Notes under the pieces: generated by a model
Told to the model about the DNA's origin: nothing
The model's database searches: none
What the model saw: the letters and a program-made list of their open reading frames with translations, nothing else
Assembly: GCA_050246635.1 (NCBI GenBank)
Contig: JBFWVR010000016.1
Location: 1-64,000, forward strand
DNA length: 64,000 bases
Direction of reading: 5' to 3'
Source: JBFWVR01 sp050246635
GTDB lineage: Bacteria; Acidobacteriota; Vicinamibacteria; Vicinamibacterales; UBA2999
In this document: in pieces, positions 54,113 through 63,400 of the stretch
Layout of the letters: the number at the start of each line of letters is the position of its first letter
How positions within the stretch are numbered: position 1 is the stretch's first letter
Position numbers and translations under genes: made by a program

Positions 54113-54274
54113 ATGGCTGAGAAAAAACTTCATGACACTCAGTCAGAGCGCCCCAGGGTGTCCTCGGACCGCTCGACGGCTCAATGGAACGCTCCCCGGC
54201 TGCGGAAACAGGCCGTTAGCACAGCTACGGAGAAGCTTGTGGGGATCGAAGGTGCCGGCACGACGGCGTCTTGA
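54113..54274 (+). CDS. Putative lasso-type RiPP precursor peptide (53 aa)
   Basis: A 53-residue hydrophilic peptide. Near the middle QWNAPRL (Trp25, Pro28, Leu30) matches the leader motif Y/W-x-x-P-x-L recognised by lasso B1 proteins. Thr37 can serve as the conserved -2 Thr, giving cleavage after Ala38 and a 15-residue core T39-S53 (TEKLVGIEGAGTTAS). Glu46 is residue 8 of that core, the right place for an 8-membered macrolactam ring, and the core ends in Ser, the site phosphorylated in paeninodin. The W-to-Thr spacing is one shorter than in PadeA as I recall it. Alternatives: core starting at Lys41, or a non-lasso RiPP. Confidence 0.62.
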   Translation: MAEKKLHDTQSERPRVSSDRSTAQWNAPRLRKQAVSTATEKLVGIEGAGTTAS

Positions 54275-54318
54275 GTGACATATTGTGCTTTTATGGTCAT
54301 TTTGACGTCCACATATAC

Positions 54319-54339
54319 CTTTAGGTCGAACCTATAGGC
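54319..54339. promoter_or_regulatory. Near-perfect 9-bp inverted repeat
   Basis: CCTTTAGGT-cga-ACCTATAGG, one mismatch, in an AT-rich intergenic stretch (about 45% GC at 54301-54360) between the peptide gene and the giant gene. A further stem GACTCT/AGAGTC at 54352-54373 overlaps the promoter. It could end the peptide transcript or act as an operator for the next gene. Confidence 0.45.
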
Positions 54340-54357
54340 GCCAGCGAAAAGACTCTT

Positions 54358-54387
54358 TGACACATTAGAGTCGTCTTTGGTAGATTC
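54358..54387 (+). promoter_or_regulatory. Sigma-70-type promoter of the giant surface protein gene
   Basis: TTGACA (54358-54363, perfect -35), 18-nt spacer, TAGATT (54382-54387). It lies 50 bp before the GTG start at 54438, directly after the peptide gene. Confidence 0.6.
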
Positions 54388-54437
54388 TCCAACCTGCCAG
54401 ACTCATGCACGGGTCCGGCAGTGTTTTTGGAGGATCC

Positions 54438-57400
54438 GTGACCCCCAGCCCGATCCGTCGTGGACTGCTGACCCGCCTGGGAAGCAGGACAAAGTCGGCC
54501 CTCCTCCTCGCCCTTGCCGTTCTGATGGCGGGCGGTCTCTTCAACCGGTCTGCTGTCGCCGAAAAGGACAGCCGCGGCAACGAGTTCTGGCTCGCTTTCC
54601 CGGGTAACACGAACGCCGGCGCCAACCAGCTGTTCCTGTACCTGGTATCCACCGGCCCGGCGGTCATCGACGTTTCGTACGCGCCGGTCGCCCTGGCAAC
54701 GCCGTTCACCACCCAGGTGACCTTCACGGCGTCAGGGCAGGTCCAGCGCGTCGACCTCCCCGCCACCGCCACCCCCTACTCGGCCGCCCAAAGCGCCGAC
54801 ATCCAAGCAAACGACGTCATCGGCGACAAGGCGATCCACATCACCTCCACAGGTGGGTCGTCGCCGTTCACCGTGTACGGCTTTTCGAACAGCGCGGCCA
54901 CAGCGGATGCGATGCTGGGGCTGCCCGTCAACGTGCTCGGCAACCGATACTTTGTTGCTGGCTACGGCGCGACGAACTCGACCGCTCAGAGCGGGTCGCA
55001 GTTCGTCGTCGTTGGCACGCAGCCCAACACTCAGGTCACGATCACGCCGACGGCGGTCATCCCTTCGTCCGGGTTTACGACGAACCTCGGGGCCGGTGCG
55101 CCGTACACCATCACGTTGCAGCCGGGCCAGACGTATCTGGCGCGTGGCGCCGTCGGGACCACAGACCTGACCGGCACCCGCATCGAAGCGGACCAGCCGG
55201 TTGCCGTCTTCAGCGGCAACCGTTGCGGCAATGTGCCGGTCGGCTATGGAGCCTGCGACATCCTGCTCGAGCAGCTCCCGCCGACCGACGCGTGGGGCGA
55301 GAGCTTCCTGACCGTGCCACATGCCCTCCGCACGCGCGGGGACGTCTTCCGGATCGTTGCTGCCGAGGACGGCACGCAGGTCACGATCAACGGTGGCACC
55401 CCCATCGCGCTGAACGCGGGCCAGTTCTACGAGACTACTCTCACGACGGCGTCGTACATCCAGACAAACGCCGGACACCCGACGCTCGTGACGCAGTACG
55501 AGCCGAGCGCCGCTTTCGACCTCGCCGACTTCATTTCGTCCGACCCCCTGCGACTGCAGCGGGATCCATCGATGTCGATCGTGTGTCCGTTCGAGCAGTA
55601 CCTGGACGAATACACGTTCAGTACGCCGACGAACTCAGGTTTTGACAATTACAACTTCGTCAACATCGTTGCGCCTACCGAAATAACGGGGACGCTGCTG
55701 CTTGACGGCGCGGTGGTGCCGTCCGGCCTTTGGCTGCCAATCGGCTCGACGGCCTTCTCTGCAGCCCAGGTGCCGATCACGCCAGGCGTGCACCACGCTG
55801 TCGCCGAGCGACCTTTTGGGATCACGACTTACGGCAATGCCACTGTCACGACGTACGCGTACCCCGGTGGCATGGCAGTTGCGCCGATTGCGACCGTCAA
55901 GACCATCACCCTGGATGTCACTGGCGGCACGGAGATGGTCGGCAACCAGTTCTGCGGTGTCGTGGCTACCGCAACCGACGCGAACGGTGATCCCGTCGTC
56001 GGCGTACGCGTGGACCTGACGACGTCCCTCAATGGTGATGTCGACTACGGACTCACCGACGCAAACGGTCAGGTGACCTTCTGCTACACGGGCCACTTCG
56101 CAGATCTCGACGAGATTACCGGGTCGGTCGGGTCGGTCACAGGCATCAACTGGGTGCTCTGGACCCCCAAGCCCGTCACGGTGTCGATCGGCGCCGACAG
56201 TCGGTACTACGATGGAACGAACGCTGCGACTCTCAACAGCCTCGTAGTGAATGACGTCCTCCCGTGGGATGTGGGCAACGTCGAGCTGAATGTTTCCTCT
56301 GCGACCTTCTCGGATGAACAGAGTGCGAACGGCAAAGTAGTCACCGGTACGGGCCTGTCCCTTACCGGATCGGCCGCCTACAACTACACGTTGGCGATGG
56401 TCGACGTGACGACGAACGCCGACATCTGGCCGAAGCAGCTGACGCCGGCCATCACCGCCGACAGCAAGCAGTACGACGGCAACACGACGGCGACGCTGTC
56501 GAGCCAGACCGTGTCGGGCGTCGTGCCCGGTGAAGAAGCCCTCGTCTCGCTCGTCGTCGGCGCCGCCAACTTCGACACCAAGGACGTCGGCACCGGCAAG
56601 CCCGTCACCGGGACCGGCCTGAGTCTGACCGGCACCGGCGCGTCGAACTACGTCCTTACCGCCACGACCGCCGCGACGACGGCCGACATCACGCCGATCC
56701 CGATCACGGTGACGGCCGACACGCTGTCGAAGGTCTACGGAGACGATGACCCCGCGCTGACCTACACGATCACGAGCGGCGCCCTGCTCGGTGGCGACAC
56801 GCTGACCGGTTCGCTGACGCGCGTGGCCGGCGACGACGTCGGGTCCTACGCGATCGCGCAGGGCACGCTGGGTGTCAGCAGCAACTACATCCTCACCTTC
56901 GTGGGGGCCAACCTCTCGATCACCCCCCGGCCGATCACGGTCACGGCCGACGCGAAGACCAAGACCTACGGCGACGCCGATCCGGCGCTCACCTGGAACC
57001 TCACCAGCGGGAACCTGGTCAACAGCGACACGCTGACCGGCTCGCTCGTGCGCGTGACGGGCGAGGACGTTGGCGCCTACGCCATCAACCAGGGCACCCT
57101 GGCCGCCACGGCCAACTACGCGCTGACCTACGCGGGCGCGAACCTCACGATTACCACCCGCCCGCTGACCGTCACCGCCGACGCGCAGACCAAGACCTAT
57201 GGCGACACCGACCCGGCGCTGACCTACAGCATCACCAGCGGCTCGCTGGCCTTCAGCGACGCCCTGACCGGCAGCCTGGTCCGCGACCTCGGTGAGAACG
57301 TCGGCACCTACACGATCACCCAGGGCGGCCTGACGGCCGGCGCCAACTACGCGTTCACCTACGTCCCGGCGAACCTGACGATCACCGCCCGGCCGCTGAC

Positions 57401-60400
57401 GGTCACCGCCGACCCGCAGGCCAAGACCTACGGAGACCCGGACCCGACCCTGACCTGGCAGCTCACGGCCGGCGCGCTCGTCGGCAGCGACGCCTTCACT
57501 GGCGGACTCGACCGTGACCCCGGCGTGAACGTCGGCGTCTACCCGATCACGCAGGGCACGCTGTCGGCCGGCAGCAACTACGCGGTCAGCTACGTGCCGG
57601 ACAACCTCACGATTGCGGCCCGGCCGCTGACCGTCACCGCCGACCCGCAGACGAAGGTGTACGGCGATGCCGACCCGGCGCTCAGCTACCAGCTGACCGG
57701 TTCGCTGGTCGGCGGCGACGCGCTCTCCGGCGCCCTCGCGCGTGACCCCGGCACCGACGTCGGCACCTACGCCATCACGCAGGGCACGCTCGCCGCGACC
57801 GGCAACTACACGCTGTCCTTCGTGCCCGCGAGCCTGGCCATCACGCCCCGGCCGCTGACCGTCACGGCCGACGCCCAGACGAAGGTCTACGGGGATGCGG
57901 ACCCGGCCCTGACGTACACAATCAGCAGCGGCTCGCTCGTCGGCCCCGACAACATCTCCGGCGCGCTCGTCCGGGATCCCGGGACAGACGTGGGCGTCTA
58001 TGCCATCAGCCAGGGCACGGTGACGGCAGGCACGAACTACAGCCTGACCTACGTGCCGGCCAACTTCACCATCACGCCGAAGCCGATCACGGTGACGGCC
58101 GACGCCAAGACAAAGGTCTACGGCGAGGCGGACCCGGCGCTGACGTGGAGCATCACGAGCGGCACGCTGGAGTCGGGTGACTCGCTGACGGGCGACCTCG
58201 ACCGCGCCGCCGGCACGGACGTCGGGACTTACGCGATCGGCCAGGGCACGCTCGCGGCCAGCACGAACTACACGCTGACCTACGTCGGCGCCAACCTGAC
58301 GATCACGGCCAAGCCGATCACGGTGACGGCGAACGCGCAGACCAAGGTCTACGGCGAAGCCGACCCGACGCTGACCTGGAGCATCACGAGCGGCACGCTG
58401 GAGAGCGGTGACTCGCTGACGGGCGACCTCGACCGCGCCCCCGGCACGGACGTGGGGACCTACGCGATTGGTCAGGGCACGCTGGCGGCGAGCAGCAACT
58501 ACGACCTGACCTACGTCGGCGCGAACCTGACGATCACGGCGAAGCCGATCGAGGTCACGGCGAACGCGCAGACGAAGGTCTACGGCGAGGCCGACCCGGC
58601 CCTGACCTGGACGATCACCAGCGGCACGCTGGAGAGCGGCGACTCGCTGACGGGTGATCTCGACCGCGCGCCCGGCACGGACGTCGGGACCTACGCGATT
58701 GGCCAGGGCACGCTGGCGGCCAGCGCGAACTACGCCCTGACCTACGTCGGGGCGAACCTGACGATCACCGCCAAGCCGATCACGGTGACGGCGAATGCCC
58801 AGACCAAGGTCTACGGCGAGGCCGACCCGGCCCTGACCTGGACGATCACCAGCGGCACGCTGGAGAGCGGTGACTCGCTGACGGGCGACCTCGACCGCGC
58901 CCCCGGCACGGACGTGGGGACCTACGCGATTGGTCAGGGCACGCTCGCGGCGAGCAGCAACTACGCGCTGACCTACGTCGGGGCCAACCTGACCATCACG
59001 GCCAAGCCGATCACGGTCACCGCGAATGCCCAGACGAAGGTCTACGGCGAGGCGGATCCGACGCTGACCTGGACGATCACGAGCGGCACGCTCGAGAGCG
59101 GCGACTCGCTGACGGGCGACCTCGACCGCGCCCCCGGCACGGACGTGGGGACCTACGCGATTGGCCAGGGCACGCTGGCGGCGAGCAGCAACTACGCGCT
59201 GACCTACGTCGGGGCGGACCTGACCATCACCGCCAAGCCGATTACGGTCACCGCGAACCCGCAGACCAAGGTCTACGGTGACGCCGACCCGGCCCTGACC
59301 TGGACGATCACCAGCGGCACGCTCGAGAGCGGCGACTCACTGACGGGCGACCTCGACCGCGCACCTGGCACCGATGTCGGGACCTACGCGATTGGCCAGG
59401 GCACGCTCGCGGCCAGCGCGAACTACGCCCTGACCTACGTCGGCGCGAACCTGACGATCACGGCGAAGCCGATCGAGGTCACGGCGAACGCGCAGACGAA
59501 GGTCTACGGCGAGGCCGACCCGGCCCTGACCTGGACGATCACCAGCGGCACGCTGGAGAGCGGCGACTCGCTGACGGGCGACCTGGACCGCGCGCCCGGC
59601 ACGGACGTCGGCACCTACGCGATCAACCAGGGCACGCTGGCGGCGAGCAGCAACTACGCGCTGACCTACGTCGGGGCGGACCTGACCATCACCGCCAAGC
59701 CGATTACGGTCACCGCGAACCCGCAGACCAAGGTCTACGGTGACGCCGACCCGNNNNNNNNNNNNNNNNNNNNNNNNNNNNNNNNNNNNNNNNNNNNNNN
59801 NNNNNNNNNNNNNNNNNNNNNNNNNNNNNNNNNNNNNNNNNNNNNNNNNNNNNCGCTGACGGGCGACCTGGACCGCGCGCCCGGCACGGACGTGGGGACC
59901 TACGCGATTGGCCAGGGCACGCTCGCGGCCAGCGCGAACTACACGCTGACCTACGTCGGCGCCAACCTGACGATCACGGCGAAGCCGATCGAGGTCACGG
60001 CGAACGCGCAGACGAAGGTCTACGGCGAGGCCGACCCGGCCCTGACCTGGACGATCACCAGCGGCACGCTGGAGAGCGGTGACTCGCTGACGGGCGACCT
60101 GGACCGCGCGCCCGGCACGGACGTGGGGACCTACGCGATTGGCCAGGGCACGCTCGCGGCCAGCGCGAACTACACGCTGACCTACGTCGGCGCCAACCTG
60201 ACGATCACGGCCAAGCCGATCACGGTGACGGCGAACGCGCAGACGAAGGTCTACGGTGAGGCCGACCCGGCGCTGACGTGGAGCATCACCAGCGGCTCGC
60301 TGGAGAGCGGCGACTCGCTGACGGGCGATCTGGACCGCGCGCCCGGCACGGATGTCGGGACCTACGCGATCGGCCAGGGCACGCTGGCGGCCAGCAGCAA

Positions 60401-63400
60401 CTACTCGCTGACCTACGTCGGCGCCAACCTGACGATCACCGCCAAGCCGATCGAGGTCACGGCGAATGCCCAGACGAAGGTCTACGGCGAGGCGGATCCG
60501 GCGCTGACCTGGACGATCACGAGCGGCCCGCTGGAGAGCGGCGACTCGCTGACGGGTGACCTCGACCGCGCGCCTGGCACGGACGTCGGGACCTACGCGA
60601 TTGGCCAGGGCACGCTCGCGGCCAGCGCGAACTACACGCTGACCTACGTCGGGGCGAACCTGACGATCACGGCCAAGCCGATCACGGTGACCGCGGACGC
60701 CAAGTCGAAGGTCTACGGCGAGGCGGATCCGACGCTGACGTGGAGCGTCACGAGCGGCACGCTGGAAAGCGGCGACTCGCTGACGGGCGACCTCGACCGG
60801 GCACCGGGCGCGAACGTCGGGACCTACGCGATCAACCAGAACACGTTGGCGGCGAGCAGCAACTACACGCTGACCTACGTCGGCGCCAACCTGACGATCA
60901 CCGCCAAGCCGATCGAGGTCACGGCGAATGCCCAGACCAAGGTTTACGGCGAGGCCGACCCGACGCTGACGTGGAGCATCACCAGCGGCTCGCTCGAGAG
61001 CGGCGACAGCCTGACCGGCGATCTGGACCGCGCGCCCGGCACGGATGTCGGGACCTACGCGATCAACCAGGGCACGCTGGCGGCCAGCGCGAACTACACG
61101 CTGACCTACGTCGGCGCCAACCTGACGATCACCGCCAAGGCCCTGACCGTGACCGCGGACGATGCGTCGAAGGTCTACGGTGACACGGTGACCTTCACGG
61201 GATCGGAGTTCACGACCGCCGGCCTGTTCGGCAGCGACAGCGTGACGGGCGTGACGCTGGCGTCGGCGGGCGCGGGCGCGTCGGCCAACGCGGGCAGCTA
61301 CCCGATTGCGGCGACCGCCGCGGTCGGCACCGGCCTGGCGAACTACGACATCACCTACGTGGACGGGACGCTCGACGTCGCCAAGAAGCCGGTGGTGATC
61401 GGGGTGCCCGACGTGAACGTGCCGTATGACGGCACGCCGAAGGGCGCCGTCTGCACCATCAGCGACGGGCTGGTGGGCACGGTGACCTACACCGGGAACG
61501 CGCCGACCATCTACGGGCCGAGCGCGACCGCGCCGACCGAGGCGGGTAACTACACGGTGACGTGCGAGTTCCCGGGTGACCCGAACCACGAGGGCCCGGT
61601 CACCGAGACCGGCATCGTGACCATCACGCCTGCGCCGCTGACGGTGACCGCGAACGACGCCTCGAAGGTCTACGGCGATACGGTGACCTTCGCCGGCACC
61701 GAGTTCACGACCGCGGGCCTGTTCGGCAGCGACAGCGTGGCGAGCGTGACGCTGGCGTCGGCGGGCGCGGGCGCCGCGGCGAACGCCGGGACCTACCCGA
61801 TTGCGGCGACCGCGGCGGTCGGCACCGGCCTGGGCAACTACACGATCAGCTACGTGGACGGCACGCTCGACGTCGCCAAGAAGCCGGTGGTGATCGGCGT
61901 GCCCGACGTGAACGTGCCGTACGACGGCACGCCGAAGGGCGCCGTCTGCACCATCAGCGACGGGCTGGCGGGCACGGTGACCTACACCGGGAACGCGCCG
62001 ACCGTCTACGGGCCGAGCGCGTCGGCGCCGACCGAGGCGGGCAACTACACGGTGACGTGCGAGTTCCCGGGTGACCCGAACCACGAAGGCCCGGTGACCG
62101 AGACCGGCATCGTGACCATCACGCCGGTGCCCGCCACCGTGACGGCGGGCTCGGGTTCCAAGGTCGAAGACGAGGTTGACCCGACGCTCGGCACGACGAG
62201 CACGGGTTTCCTGGCGGCCGACCTCACCGACATCACGCTCGAGACGACGCGTGACGCCGGCGAGGCGCCGGGCACCTACGACACGGCGGCGACCGCGACG
62301 GGCGCCCCGCTGGCCAACTACACGGTGAGCTACGTGCCGGGCACGTTCACGATCGACGCCAAGCGCCTCGACGTGACGGCCGACGCGATCTGCATCGCGG
62401 ACACGCCCTACGTCAGCTTCAACATCACCGCGGCCAACTTCACGCCGGTGAATGGCGCCACCGCGACGATCGAGTGGATCGACTCGCTGGGCAACACCGT
62501 CCGGACCGACGTGCTGCCCTGGACGAACACGTCGCAGCCGCTGACGGGCCAGCTCCTCTGGCCGGGCGCCGTGGTGGACGGCAACGGCCAGCCGGTCGAC
62601 TGGCCGGGCTGGCTGCTCCAGGACGGGCTCTGGATCCAGGGCAGCGACGGCTACGAGAACACGCGGCCGACCAGCACGGTCCGGATCTCGGTGAACCCGA
62701 CGACCGAGGTGACGGTGAACTACCCGCCGCCGACGCCGAACTGCAACGCGGCGCCGCCGGAGAACCAGCCGCCGGTCGCGGTGGACGATCCCGCCACGAC
62801 GCCGGAGGACACGCCGGTGACGATTTCGGTCACCGACAACGACACGGATCCGGAAGATGGTCCGCTGACGGTGACGGTGCCGTCGACGACGACCCCGAAC
62901 GGCGGCACGCTGGTGGTCACGCCTGGCGGCGCGATCACCTACACGCCGGCGGACGACTTCTGCGGCACCGACACGTTCACCTACACGATCACGGACGCGG
63001 CCGGGCTGACCGACACGGCGACCGTGACGGTGAACGTGACCTGTGTGAACGACCCGCCCGTCGCCAATGACGACACCGCGGCGACCACGGAGAACACGCC
63101 GGCGGTCATCGTCGTCAAGGGCAACGACAGCGATCCGGACGGCGATCCCCTGACGGTGTCCCTGCTGACGCCGCCGGTGCACGGCGGCGCGGTAGTGAAC
63201 CCGGACGGCACGGTGACCTACACGCCGACGGTCGGGTACTGCGGCGCCGACACGTTCAGCTACCGGGTGACCGATGCCGGCGGGCTCACCGACACGGCGA
63301 CGGTGACGGTGGCGGTCGCCTGCGTGAACGATCCCCCGGACGCGGTGGACGACACGACCACGGCGGTGAGCGGCACGCCGCTGACCATCACGGTGCTGTC

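Noticed and set aside
56697..61136. Regular 231-bp repeats considered as a CRISPR or minisatellite
   Set aside because: Period is a multiple of three, frame is open and each unit encodes a folded MBG-type domain; there are no spacers.
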